Shown: positions 19,043-27,036 of the stretch, in pieces
How positions within the stretch are numbered: the stretch's first letter is position 1
Layout of the letters: each line of letters starts with the position of its first letter
From: AP-15 sp963762575
Lineage (GTDB): Bacteria; Pseudomonadota; Alphaproteobacteria; ATCC43930; CGMCC-115725
Assembly: GCA_963762575.1 (NCBI GenBank)
Contig: CAVXLL010000008.1
Span: 16,634-80,633, forward strand
Direction: 5' to 3'
DNA: 64,000 nucleotides
Translations under genes and position numbers: made by a program
The notes under the pieces: model-generated
Database searches by the model: none
Told to the model about the DNA's origin: nothing
The model's input: the letters and a program-made list of their open reading frames with translations, nothing else

Positions 19043-19142
19043 CCTCGGGTTCGCCGGCTTTCGGTGACCCGCCGCCAAGCCTAGCCTCATCGGGCGACCC
19101 GAGGCGGGAGCGTAGTCAAGAGAACGGCGGAAACGGCGGCTA

Positions 19143-19283
19143 ATTCTGATCCTTTTCCGCGATTGTGCGCGCAATGCGGTGCAGCCGCTATCCGATGCGA
19201 GCGTGGATGCGGCGCTGACGGCGATCGGCCGATTGGAAACGCTGGCCGATGCACGGGAGCTGATGGCGCCGTTTGCCGGTTAA
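19143..19283 (+). pseudogene. C-terminal gene fragment, possibly MmgE/PrpD-like
   Basis: A short reading ending LFRDCARNAVQPLSDASVDA ... LETLADARELMAPFAG with a TAA stop looks like the end of an MmgE/PrpD-type protein. The resemblance is weak and based on a short tail. The upstream part is absent and replaced by repeat R1. Confidence 0.3.
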
Positions 19284-19455
19284 CACGAACGGCGAGGATC
19301 AAGCGATGGCGATCATAGACGTCCAGGTACACGCGTACGATCACAACGATGCGTGCTACGGAACGTAAATCAGCGTGCGGCCTTCACGTAGTTTTAACGC
19401 ACACGAGTTCTGATATCGCTGCGAATGGGGGATGCCAACACGGAAGGGACTAGTC

Positions 19456-19755
19456 ATGCGTCTACCTATCTTCGTATCGCTCGCTCTCGCTTCGGGCGTG
19501 GTTTCTTTTGCCGCGTCTGCGTGCGACACCCGCGCCGATTACGGTAATAAAATCAATCAGCTTCAAACTGAATATCAGGCGGCAGTCGGTCAGGCAGCTA
19601 ACGCTTATGTTGAAAAAACCATGTACAGCGTTAGACCGCGCTATTCCAATCTGGTAGATTGGAGAAATTCTGTTAACCTTGCTTTGAACAGTTATACTCT
19701 GGGCACTCAACAGACGTACGACAATTACATGGTCAACGCCTGCGTGTGGTGGTAA
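19456..19755 (+). CDS. Small secreted protein of unknown function
   Basis: A 99-residue protein with a clear signal peptide (MRLPIFVSLALASGVVSFAA) and probable cleavage before CDTRADYG. The mature part is polar with two cysteines, one at the new N-terminus and one in the last five residues (CVWW end). The base composition is less GC-rich than the neighbours, which suggests recent acquisition. The chosen ATG starts the hydrophobic segment; an ATG eight codons earlier is possible. No family was recognised. Confidence 0.6.
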   Translation: MRLPIFVSLALASGVVSFAASACDTRADYGNKINQLQTEYQAAVGQAANAYVEKTMYSVRPRYSNLVDWRNSVNLALNSYTLGTQQTYDNYMVNACVWW

Positions 19756-20043
19756 CCGAAAATCGTCTTCAAGGCCGAGTACATTCGACTTTCTCTGGTA
19801 GCAGAACCATAGGGGCCATAGAGAGTATAGGCTGCCTTGGATAGCCGATCGTCCCCTATGACCCCTATCCCTATCCCCGATCGCCCGTGTCTACCAACTG
19901 GGTGGTAGGAGAAGCCTATGCTGCGGGTGCCGTCGTAGCCCGAGAACACGATCGCCTTCTCGGAGCGGTATCTTCCATCGCGGGCCGGTTCATCGACGAC
20001 CTCGGAAGCGCCAAACGACCCAGCGGCGTGCCGGTCGGGATGA

Positions 20044-20346
20044 ATGATGACGTTCGAACAGCCGACCCTCGACGCGCTTTGGGAAGGGCGGGTGATGACG
20101 CTTGCCGTCGACGACGGGTTCTGCAAACCCGGCTCCCATTGCATGAATTGCGGCTCGCTGCGTGCGGACAAGGTGCCAAAATGTCCGGTCTGCGGCAGTG
20201 AGGCGATCGAGGCTGTGGTGGACGTAGTCGAGCTCGCGATCGAGCACGCACTCGGAGAAAAGTCAGCATTGGAAATCGTGCGCAGTAGCGCGGCTCGCAG
20301 CTTGATGACCTCTATCGGCCTAATGGCGGCTCTGCTACGTTGGTGA
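20044..20346 (+). pseudogene. C-terminal zinc-ribbon part of a baeRF-type protein
   Basis: A 100-residue reading with a four-cysteine ribbon (CMNCGSLRADKVPKCPVCG) and the ending VVELAIEHALGEKSALEIVR ... GLMAALLRW. This is the usual C-terminal domain of bacterial archaeo-eukaryotic-type release-factor (baeRF) proteins. The N-terminal domains are absent, and a stop lies directly before the first ATG, so it is probably a remnant. Its stop is followed at once by the PPK2 start, implying that the pair was an operon. Confidence 0.6.
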
Positions 20347-20347
20347 G

Positions 20348-21178
20348 ATGTTTCCAGCGATCAATCTGGGCGCCTTAGAGCGCTATCGGGTCCCGGTGGA
20401 GTGGAAAGGAGAGCTCTCAGCCATCGACCCGCGGGACTGCGACGCCATACCCTTCCCCCGACCGGAAACCGAAGCTGTAACAGCGGACGGTATCGCCGAA
20501 ATCGAACGCCTGCAGGAAGTTCTCTACGCGCAGGCCAAGTATGCGCTGCTGGTCGTCCTACAGGGTCCGGATACCAGCGGCAAGGATGGCACCATTCGGC
20601 GGATCTTCGGCCCGATCAACCCCGTCGGTGCGGTCGCGACCAGCTTTAAGAAGCCAACGCCTCACGAACTGGCGCATGATTTCTTGTGGCGGATCCACAA
20701 ATCAGTGCCGCCGGCGGGGATGATCGGCATCTTCAACCGATCGCACTACGAGGATGTGCTGGTGCCCCGCGTGCATAGGCTGGCACGGACGGACCGGATC
20801 GAGGCGCGCTATCGCCAGATAAACGCCTTCGAGCAGCACCTCGTGGAGAATGACGTAACCATTATCAAGTTTTACCTGCACATCTCGAAGAAGGAGCAGA
20901 AAGCGCGGCTCGAGGCTCGCCTGCAGGACCCAACAAAGCGATGGAAGTTCAGCCCAGACGATCTCGCCGAACGCAAGCATTGGAGTGACTACATATCGGC
21001 ATATGAGATCGCTCTGCAGCGCTGCAGTACACAGTGGGCGCCTTGGTTTATCGTCCCGGCGGACCATAAATGGTATCGCAACGCCGTCGTTGCCCGCATC
21101 GTTCGCACCACCCTCGAAGCATTGGACCTGACCTATCCGCCCGAAATGCGGGGGCTGGACAAAGTTCGTATCGACTAG
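20348..21178 (+). CDS. ppk2: Polyphosphate kinase 2 family protein
   Basis: A 276-residue cytosolic phosphotransferase that moves phosphate between polyphosphate and nucleotides. The Walker A is GPDTSGKDGT at residues 73-82. The Walker B region is NRSHYEDVLVPRVH, and the lid has RWKFSPDDLAERKHW. The D-T-S-G-K-D form of the P-loop resembles class III enzymes, which act on AMP and ADP, but class assignment by eye is tentative. The start ATG overlaps the end of the baeRF remnant. The function fits the surrounding energy-stress genes. No FNR/FixK box was seen upstream. Confidence 0.9.
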   Translation: MFPAINLGALERYRVPVEWKGELSAIDPRDCDAIPFPRPETEAVTADGIAEIERLQEVLYAQAKYALLVVLQGPDTSGKDGTIRRIFGPINPVGAVATSFKKPTPHELAHDFLWRIHKSVPPAGMIGIFNRSHYEDVLVPRVHRLARTDRIEARYRQINAFEQHLVENDVTIIKFYLHISKKEQKARLEARLQDPTKRWKFSPDDLAERKHWSDYISAYEIALQRCSTQWAPWFIVPADHKWYRNAVVARIVRTTLEALDLTYPPEMRGLDKVRID

Positions 21179-21181
21179 CCC

Positions 21182-21745
21182 TCACGAGTCACTGGCGGCG
21201 CTCGTAGTTGAGGTGCCTTGTCGCAGTTGCCAACCGCCGGCGAGGACCGCGAGCGTCCCGCCGAAGATCAGCGCGTAGGCTACCAGCCACAGTCCCATTG
21301 CCCGCGTGTCGCTGGCACCGATAGCTGCTATCAAGGCACCCCAGCTTGCCGACACGACCCCGGCCAGCACGAGGATCCAACGACCCTCGCTCCCGGAGAG
21401 CCTAGGTGCCGCCGCGAGCAGGATCCCGCCAGTAATCATCGCCCAGGCGGTGGCGATCTGAACCAGGGGAACGGCGGCAACCGCCTGCCAGACGAGAACA
21501 GCGGCCGCAGCTGCGAGATTGACGGAGCCCTCGAGGATCAGCATCGGCCAGCGATATCCCCACCGCGGCGCTCGCATCCCCACCAGGATCGCAAACGCGC
21601 CGTCCGCTGCCACATAGGTCGCGAACAGAAAGACGAGCGGCGCGACAGCCCGAGGTGGCAGCGATAAAATGATGATTGCGAATAGGATCGCGGCCGCACC
21701 GCGAAGGCCAATGCCCCACCAATTGCGGGCCACGCCGGCGCTCAT
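21182..21745 (-). CDS. HdeD family membrane protein (DUF308), copy 1
   Basis: A 187-residue inner-membrane protein with about six hydrophobic segments in three repeated pairs, starting MSAGVARNWWGIGLRGAAAI. The HdeD family is linked to acid and general stress resistance, and its mechanism is unknown. It is convergent with PPK2, with a gap of three bases. A second HdeD protein is encoded at 54.5 kb inside the chaperone operon. Confidence 0.8.
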   Translation of the reverse strand: MSAGVARNWWGIGLRGAAAILFAIIILSLPPRAVAPLVFLFATYVAADGAFAILVGMRAPRWGYRWPMLILEGSVNLAAAAAVLVWQAVAAVPLVQIATAWAMITGGILLAAAPRLSGSEGRWILVLAGVVSASWGALIAAIGASDTRAMGLWLVAYALIFGGTLAVLAGGWQLRQGTSTTSAASDS

Positions 21746-21779
21746 CCGGGCGCGATTAGATTTAGCCGCAAGCCGAACG

Positions 21780-22118
21780 TTACCTGAAATTGTCGGCGTA
21801 GCTCTTGATCCGAAAACTCCGCACCGGCGGAGGTTGAGCGACGTACTTCCAGCCGTGGCGCTCGGCGAAATCGATTGCGCTTTGGCGGTCGGGGAAGCGT
21901 AGCCGATAAAACGAAGTGAACGGGTTGCGGCTGGCCGTCCACCCCATCAGTGGCTCGATCTCCTTACGATCCCAAGGCTCAAATTCGAGAACCCATTCTG
22001 GCTGACGCCCCGCTAACACCGATTGCATTGCCGATGGCGCGGGTTGATAGATATAGGCGAGCGGCAGCCTACCATCGGTCGGCGCCAGGCTGCCGGGCAG
22101 CAATGGTTCTTCTTGCAT
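21780..22118 (-). CDS. NDUFS4-like complex I accessory subunit
   Basis: A 112-residue protein of the ETC complex I NDUFS4 family: AYIYQPAPSAMQSVLAG, WVLEFEPWDRKEIEPLMGWT and the family's signature end KSYADNFR. Alphaproteobacteria and mitochondria share this subunit, which stabilises NADH dehydrogenase. It follows groEL on the same strand. The ATG at 22118 lies just after the groEL stop, and an ATG at 22139 overlapping groEL is an alternative. Its place behind groEL suggests co-transcription. Confidence 0.8.
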   Translation of the reverse strand: MQEEPLLPGSLAPTDGRLPLAYIYQPAPSAMQSVLAGRQPEWVLEFEPWDRKEIEPLMGWTASRNPFTSFYRLRFPDRQSAIDFAERHGWKYVAQPPPVRSFRIKSYADNFR

Positions 22119-22122
22119 GGGT

Positions 22123-23751
22123 TCAGAAGTCCACGCCATTGCCGGACGGCATTGCTGGAGCTGGCTTCTTCTCGGGAATTTCCGCGACCATCGCTTCGCT
22201 GGTGAGTACCATGCCCGCCACGGAAGCAGCGTCCTGCAGTGCGGTGCGCACGACCTTGGTCGGGTCGATGATACCCGCTTGGAGCATATCCTTGTACTCG
22301 TTGGCTTGGGCGTCGAAACCCCAGTTCACCTCGCCCTTTTCGAGCAGCTTTCCGACGACGATGCTGCCCTCGGCACCAGCATTTTCGGCAATCTGGCGCA
22401 TCGGCGCCTTGAGGGCGTTGCGCACGATGTCGACGCCGACTTTCTGATCGCGGTTCTCGGTGTTGAGCCCGTTGATCGCGTTGGTGGCGTAAAGCAGCGC
22501 CGCGCCGCCACCGGCGACGACCCCCTCCTCGATAGCGGCTTTGGTGGCATGCACGGCGTCGTCGACTCGGTCCTTGCGCTCCTTGACCTCGACCTCGGTC
22601 GCGCCGCCGACGCGGATCACCGCGACGCCGCCGGCGAGCTTCGCCAAACGCTCCTGGAGCTTCTCCCGGTCGTAATCGGAGGTGGTGTCCTCGATCTGCT
22701 GCTTGATCTGCCGGATACGGGCTTGGATATCCTCCTTGTTGCCGGCGCCGTCGACAATCGTCGTGTTCTCGCGTTCGATCCGCACCCGCCGGGCACGGCC
22801 CAACATGTCGAGACGGACCTTGTCGAGCGCGATCCCGAGTTCCTCCGAGATGAGCTGGCCGCCGGTCACGACTGCGATGTCCTCGAGCATCGCCTTGCGG
22901 CGATCGCCGAACCCGGGCGCCTTGACCGCGGCCACTCTGAGCCCGCCGCGCAAGCGATTGACCACTAGGGTGGCGAGCACCTCGCCTTCGACGTCTTCGG
23001 CGATGATGACGAGCGGCCGACCCGATTGAATCACTTGCTCGAGAAGCGGCAGCAGGGGCTGCAAACTCGACAGCTTTTTCTCATGGATCAGAAGGTAGGG
23101 ATCTTCAAACTCGGCGATCATCTTTTCGGCATTGGTAATAAAATACGGGCTGATATAACCGCGGTCGAACTGCATGCCCTCGACGACCTCGATCTCGGTC
23201 GCCAATGATTTGGCTTCTTCTACGGTGATCACCCCTTCATTGCCGACCTTCTGCATCGCTTGGGCCAGCATCCGTCCGATTTCGACGTCACCATTGGCGC
23301 TGACCGTGGCGATCTGAGCGATCTCCTCATTGGTCGCGACCTTCCGCGACCGCTTGCGCACATCATCGACTATGACGTCGACGGCCATGTCGACGCCGCG
23401 TTTCAAATCCATCGGGCTCATGCCGGCGACCACCGCTTTCGCGCCCTCATGGACAATCGCCTGCGCGAGAACCGTCGCAGTCGTGGTGCCGTCCCCGGCG
23501 AGCTCGCCGGTTTTGACGGCGACCTCCCTCAGCATCTGCGCGCCGATGTTTTCGAACCGATCGACGAGCTCGATTTCTTTCGCGACCGCAACTCCGTCCT
23601 TGCTGATCCGCGGAGCGCCATAGGATTTGTCGAGAAGGACATTGCGGCCCTTTGGTCCCAAGGTGACCTTGACCGCGTCTGCCAAAATATCGATCCCGCG
23701 CAGCATCTTCTCGCGCGCAGCGGTACCAAACCGAACTTCTTTCGCAGCCAT
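22123..23751 (-). CDS. groEL: Chaperonin GroEL (60 kDa), copy 1
   Basis: A complete chaperonin of 542 residues. It has the ATP site GDGTTTATVLAQ (conserved Asp87), the N-terminal LGPKGRNVLL, and VVAGGGAALLYA in the equatorial domain. The C-terminus ends PSGNGVDF rather than the Gly-Gly-Met tail of housekeeping GroELs, suggesting a specialised paralog. It follows groES by 15 bases. A second groES-groEL pair starts at 63.5 kb with a near-identical N-terminus. Confidence 0.97.
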   Translation of the reverse strand: MAAKEVRFGTAAREKMLRGIDILADAVKVTLGPKGRNVLLDKSYGAPRISKDGVAVAKEIELVDRFENIGAQMLREVAVKTGELAGDGTTTATVLAQAIVHEGAKAVVAGMSPMDLKRGVDMAVDVIVDDVRKRSRKVATNEEIAQIATVSANGDVEIGRMLAQAMQKVGNEGVITVEEAKSLATEIEVVEGMQFDRGYISPYFITNAEKMIAEFEDPYLLIHEKKLSSLQPLLPLLEQVIQSGRPLVIIAEDVEGEVLATLVVNRLRGGLRVAAVKAPGFGDRRKAMLEDIAVVTGGQLISEELGIALDKVRLDMLGRARRVRIERENTTIVDGAGNKEDIQARIRQIKQQIEDTTSDYDREKLQERLAKLAGGVAVIRVGGATEVEVKERKDRVDDAVHATKAAIEEGVVAGGGAALLYATNAINGLNTENRDQKVGVDIVRNALKAPMRQIAENAGAEGSIVVGKLLEKGEVNWGFDAQANEYKDMLQAGIIDPTKVVRTALQDAASVAGMVLTSEAMVAEIPEKKPAPAMPSGNGVDF

Positions 23752-23766
23752 GGCTTCAGCCCTCCA

Positions 23767-24087
23767 TCACGCCGCTCTAGCTGAAGAATGCGCGTCTCCT
23801 TCGATCACGCCGAAGACGTCGGCTTCCTTCATGATCAGCCGGTCTTCGCCGTCGATTAGCACCTCAGTGCCGGACCATTTGCCAAACAAGACGCGGTCGC
23901 CGACCCGGACATCGAGCGGCCGAACCGCGCCGGTCTCGTCACGCGCACCGGGGCCGACTGCGAGCACCTCGCCCTCGATCGGCTTTTCCTTTGCAGTATC
24001 GGGAATGATGATGCCGCCCGGGGTCTTTTCTTCGGCTTCGATGCGCTTCACCAGAATTCGGTCATGCAGCGGTCTGAAATGCGCCAT
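23767..24087 (-). CDS. groES: Co-chaperonin GroES, copy 1
   Basis: A 106-residue co-chaperonin starting MAHFRPLHDRILVKRIEAEE, with the mobile loop TPGGIIIPDTAKEKP and the roof GPGARDETG. It is slightly longer than typical (about 95), with an Ala/Ser-rich end HSSARAA. It is the first gene of groES-groEL. The upstream 120 bases contain a one-mismatch FNR/FixK box. No CIRCE element was seen. Confidence 0.96.
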   Translation of the reverse strand: MAHFRPLHDRILVKRIEAEEKTPGGIIIPDTAKEKPIEGEVLAVGPGARDETGAVRPLDVRVGDRVLFGKWSGTEVLIDGEDRLIMKEADVFGVIEGDAHSSARAA

Positions 24088-24148
24088 GCGTCGGTTCCTC
24101 TGACGTGATGTTGCAAAGATAAATGGGCGAATCCGGGTGGGCCAACAT

Positions 24149-24162
24149 AGATGGCCGTCAAT
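24149..24162 (-). promoter_or_regulatory. Imperfect FNR/FixK box upstream of groES copy 1
   Basis: On the minus strand it reads TTGACGGCCATCTA, one mismatch from TTGA-N6-TCAA. It lies 61 bases before the groES start. It is weaker than the other sites, but groES copy 2 has a perfect box at the same relative position. Confidence 0.45.
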
Positions 24163-24211
24163 ATTCGCACAAAGTTGACAGCAGAGCCGCCATACCGCGT
24201 CCGGCCCGACT

Positions 24212-24812
24212 TTACTCTACCTTTTGATGGCCGTGCGGATCGCCGTCGGCGAGATGCTCGGATAGAAAGAACACGTGCATCTCGTTTGTCCGTATTACAT
24301 CGCTGACGATCAGATCGTTTGTCCCGTCATCGCCGTTCTGGTCCGCTTCCTTCGCCGCCCTGCGAGATTCGATTAGGATTTGTTCATGCGCATCGAGCAG
24401 TCGCGAGAGTTGCGCCGGCACCGATTCCCGCCCTTTTGGCGGGCGCGGGATTGAACTGGCCTCGGCTACATCGTGCGGCGCCGCAAGGGGGACACCGCCG
24501 AGCGAGGTGACGCGTTCGGCCAACTCGTCCATCAGCTCGACCTGCTCGGTATAGTGCTTATCGAAAAGCAGGTGCAGTTGAAAGCAGGTGCAGTTGATAG
24601 AAGGTTGCACCAGATACCTGCCAGTGATGCTTCTTGTATAGGTCACGGAGCACCATTGTGTCTGCCAGCAGCTGGTTCAGCGCGTCGGTGCTGGCCGCCC
24701 GTACGTTTTCACCAAGTCCGATCGGCACCGGATAGACCGTTCCAAACTCCTGGATGACATCGTCTCTCCCGAGCTGCCGCTTCCGGCTGTCCGCGATTCT
24801 CCTCAAAGCCAT
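24212..24812 (-). pseudogene. dps: Dps ferritin-like protein, broken by a 16-bp duplication
   Basis: A DNA-protection and iron-storage protein of the Dps family. The N-terminal part runs from MALRRIADSRKRQLGRDDVI to KKHHWQVSGATFYQLHLL. The rest continues from LFDKHYTEQVELMDELAERV to a Gly/His-rich end. A tandem duplication of AAAGCAGGTGCAGTTG (24565-24580 and 24581-24596) shifts the frame exactly at YQLHLLFDKH. Removing one unit restores a protein of about 195 residues with the ferroxidase His, Asp and Glu residues. An FNR/FixK box lies 71 bases upstream. Confidence 0.85.
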
Positions 24813-24883
24813 TGCGCTCTCCTATGAGGCAATTCGTCGACCGCTGTATGACGTCAAGATTCGCCGGCGTGGACGGGCTTGCA

Positions 24884-24897
24884 TTGACGGTTATCAA
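24884..24897 (-). promoter_or_regulatory. FNR/FixK box upstream of dps
   Basis: TTGACGGTTATCAA, a perfect TTGA-N6-TCAA palindrome, lies 71 bases before the dps start at 24812. It sits in the divergent region shared with the BON gene, which has its own box. Confidence 0.65.
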
Positions 24898-24958
24898 TTA
24901 ATCGCAGGCCCTTGACGGATAGCCGATCCAGCGTGGCATGGACGGAAAATTAGAAAAA

Positions 24959-24972
24959 CTGACAGCGGTCAA
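24959..24972 (+). promoter_or_regulatory. FNR/FixK box upstream of BON gene 1
   Basis: CTGACAGCGGTCAA matches the consensus except for the first base. It lies 70 bases before the BON start. A GATAGGT sequence about 30 bases after its centre fits a -10 element for class II activation. Confidence 0.55.
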
Positions 24973-25042
24973 GGGAGCCACCGGCACTGCATGATAGGTG
25001 CGGATTGGAAGTATCGGCTCAATGCACATCCGAGGAGGTACC

Positions 25043-25702
25043 ATGAGGCCCGACAGCGAAATCAAACGCGACGTTGAAGACGAGCTGCGATGGGAGCCGA
25101 ACGTCGATCCGACCGACATTGCGGTAGCGGTAAAAAACGGGGTCGTCACCTTGACCGGGTTCGTTCGGAGCTATGCAGAGAAATTCACCGCAGAACGCGC
25201 AGTCAAGCGCGTGGCGGAGGTTGTCGGAGTGGCCAATGATCTCGAGGTGCGCTTGCCACAGACCGACGAGAGACCGGATCCTGAAATTGCTCGCGAAGTG
25301 GTCGCAAACCTCAAAATTTGGCTGCCCAGCTCGTGGGAGCACATCAAAGCGGTTGTCAAGAACGGCTGGGTGACCCTTGAGGGCGAGGTCGAGTGGAATT
25401 ACCAGCGAGACTACGCGGAACGGGCGGTGCGTTGGATCAAAGGGGTGAAAGGCGTCAGCAACTTAATCCGCCTCCAGCCGCGGGTCGAACCGAAGCCGGT
25501 GGAAATCAAGCAGAAGATCGAGGAAGCATTCCGGCGCAGCGCGCTGGTCGATGCTAACCGTATCACAGTCGAGACGCATGGCGGCGACGTCGTCCTCAGA
25601 GGCACTGTGCGATCCTGGGCGGAACGCGAAGAGGCCGAACGCGCTGCCTGGCTGGCGCCAGGGGTCACCAGAGTGGACAACCGAATTGCGGTGAGCCCAT
25701 AA
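25043..25702 (+). CDS. Triple BON-domain protein 1
   Basis: A 219-residue protein without a signal peptide, made of three BON domains at roughly residues 3-70, 78-145 and 150-218. Each has the pattern VxNGxVTLxGxV (VKNGVVTLTGFV, VKNGWVTLEGEV, THGGDVVLRGTV). BON domains bind phospholipid surfaces, and cytosolic multi-BON proteins are associated with osmotic and general stress. The start has a strong AGGAGG 5-6 bases upstream. Close paralogs are at 39.0 and 51.2 kb. Confidence 0.9.
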   Translation: MRPDSEIKRDVEDELRWEPNVDPTDIAVAVKNGVVTLTGFVRSYAEKFTAERAVKRVAEVVGVANDLEVRLPQTDERPDPEIAREVVANLKIWLPSSWEHIKAVVKNGWVTLEGEVEWNYQRDYAERAVRWIKGVKGVSNLIRLQPRVEPKPVEIKQKIEEAFRRSALVDANRITVETHGGDVVLRGTVRSWAEREEAERAAWLAPGVTRVDNRIAVSP

Positions 25703-25714
25703 TTCAGAACGAAG

Positions 25715-25728
25715 TTGATCGGCGTCAA
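25715..25728 (+). promoter_or_regulatory. FNR/FixK box upstream of a predicted small RNA
   Basis: TTGATCGGCGTCAA, a perfect palindrome, lies 13 bases after the BON gene 1 stop. It is followed by TATAAT at 25754-25759 and then by a terminator, with no ORF between. Confidence 0.65.
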
Positions 25729-25762
25729 AGCCGAGCGAGTGCCGTAGTGCCAATATAATCCC

Positions 25763-25830
25763 CGTCGCGTCAGTAGCGCGATTCCTCCCGAACTCAAACC
25801 CCGCCCAGTGCCTCGGGCGGGGTTTTTTTC
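25763..25830 (+). ncRNA. Predicted FNR/FixK-controlled small RNA
   Basis: A promoter-like arrangement (perfect FNR/FixK box, then TATAAT at 25754) points into a stretch of about 65 bases that ends in a strong rho-independent terminator. The predicted transcript has a single-stranded-looking middle with ATTCCTCCCGAAC, a C-rich sequence able to pair with Shine-Dalgarno regions. There is no start codon with a ribosome site inside. It could instead be only the terminator of the BON transcript, but the separate promoter elements argue for an independent RNA. Confidence 0.5.
25797..25829 (+). terminator. Rho-independent terminator
   Basis: The stem AACCCCGCCC pairs with GGGCGGGGTT across an eight-base loop and is followed by a run of seven T residues. 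Confidence 0.9.
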
Positions 25831-25876
25831 GGAACTGAGGTCTGGAGCAGCGTCGAAATTGGGTGCACGAACAAAA

Positions 25877-25890
25877 TTGACGACCGTCAA
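25877..25890 (+). promoter_or_regulatory. FNR/FixK box upstream of the PRC-barrel gene
   Basis: TTGACGACCGTCAA, a perfect palindrome, lies 61 bases before the ATG at 25952. TGCTACTGC about 28 bases downstream of its centre may act as an extended -10. Confidence 0.65.
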
Positions 25891-25951
25891 TGTGAAGGCG
25901 AATTACTGAATGCTACTGCAGCCCGGAACACGACGCAGAAAAGGAAACCCC

Positions 25952-26365
25952 ATGAGGAAGGACGAACTACCTGGAGCTCTGCCCGCGAGCTTTCGTTATG
26001 CGGCTGCGCTCATCTCCGCGATGCTGATTTCCTCGTTGCCTATGCCCGTACTGTCGCAAGGAATCCAGCTCGTCGTCGTCGACGTGCACGAGGTTGCCGA
26101 AGGGTATCGTGCGAGCAAGCTGATCGGCAGCAGCGTCGTCAATGACCAGAACGAGAAGATCGGGACGATCGAGGACATCGTCATTGGAAAGGACAAAGTT
26201 CTCTTCGCACTACTGCAGGTCGGCGGATTTCTCCACATCGGCGGGCGTATGGTAGCGGTCCCCTTTCAGAGCCTCGTTCTCGACGAAAACGGCGCCAAGA
26301 TCAAATTGCCGGGAGCGACGCAGGAGGCGCTGAAGAAATTGCCGGAGTTCAAATACGCCGGCTAG
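25952..26365 (+). CDS. Exported PRC-barrel domain protein
   Basis: A 137-residue protein with an N-terminal signal or anchor (basic start, then AAALISAMLISSLPMPVLSQ). A PRC-barrel follows (ASKLIGSSVVNDQNEKIGTI, EDIVIGKDKVLFALLQVGGF). PRC-barrels are found in RNA-processing and photosynthetic proteins and in many periplasmic stress proteins of Rhizobiales; the partner is unknown here. The ATG at 25952 has AAGGAAA upstream. It is convergent with the FixJ-like regulator. Confidence 0.8.
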   Translation: MRKDELPGALPASFRYAAALISAMLISSLPMPVLSQGIQLVVVDVHEVAEGYRASKLIGSSVVNDQNEKIGTIEDIVIGKDKVLFALLQVGGFLHIGGRMVAVPFQSLVLDENGAKIKLPGATQEALKKLPEFKYAG

Positions 26366-27036
26366 CTCCTCGTACGTTGCCGCCAACCGCAGTGTCGGCT
26401 CTCGCCATACAGGGCGCCGTTGGGTGGCAGACCGGCCAACACGGCGAGCCGTATCGCCTCCGCGAGTCGGCGGGTGCCGAGCCGTTCCAGCATGCGGGCG
26501 CGGTGCACCTCGACCGTGCGTACGCTGATCCCGAGATCGTAGGCGATCACTTTGCTGGGCCGCCCGGCCACGAGGGCGTCCAGCACCTGGCGCTCGCGCG
26601 GGCTGAGAGTGGCGATCCGCTCGACCGCCTCTGTCGCCGCCTCTCGATCTGCGAACCCCCGCCCGAAGTCTGCCAGCGCGGCTTCTATCGCGGCGATCAG
26701 GCGTTCGTCGTCGAACGGCTTTTCAATAAAATCGACCGCACCTGCTTTCATCGCTTGCACAGCGGTCGGTATATCCCCATGGCCGGTAATCACGACCACC
26801 GGCAGACGAAAGCCGAGGTGGTTGAGCTCGCCTTGCATCTCAAGGCCATTTATTTCCGGCATCAGGACGTCGAGCAGTACGCATCCCGCTGAGATGCCCG
26901 GCACGGCCTCGAGAAACGCGAGCGCCGATGCATAGGCGACGTGCTCGAACCCGGCAGAATAGAGCAGCCGCTCGAGTGATCGACGAACACCTGGATCATC
27001 ATCCACGACATGGACAATGCGTTCAGCTTCCAACAC
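26362..27036 (-). CDS. FixJ-type response regulator, fused in frame to the kinase end
   Basis: A receiver domain (RIVHVVDDDPGVRRSLERLL, phospho-acceptor Asp in CVLLDVLMPE, signalling Lys in DFIEKPFDDERL) followed by a LuxR-type helix-turn-helix (LSPRERQVLDALVAGRPSKV, ISVRTVEVHRARMLERLG). This is the FixJ/TodT arrangement; FixJ activates fixK under low oxygen. No stop separates it from the kinase ATPase domain upstream (GGGTVFRFTLAPRQQ), so the two parts form one open frame. A GTG at 27036 or 27042 could start a separate protein, but no ribosome site is evident. Confidence 0.75.
   Translation of the reverse strand: MLEAERIVHVVDDDPGVRRSLERLLYSAGFEHVAYASALAFLEAVPGISAGCVLLDVLMPEINGLEMQGELNHLGFRLPVVVITGHGDIPTAVQAMKAGAVDFIEKPFDDERLIAAIEAALADFGRGFADREAATEAVERIATLSPRERQVLDALVAGRPSKVIAYDLGISVRTVEVHRARMLERLGTRRLAEAIRLAVLAGLPPNGALYGESRHCGWRQRTRS

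Noticed and set aside
24176..24186. TTGACAGCAGA as a second box before groES
   Set aside because: There is no matching TCAA half-site six bases on.
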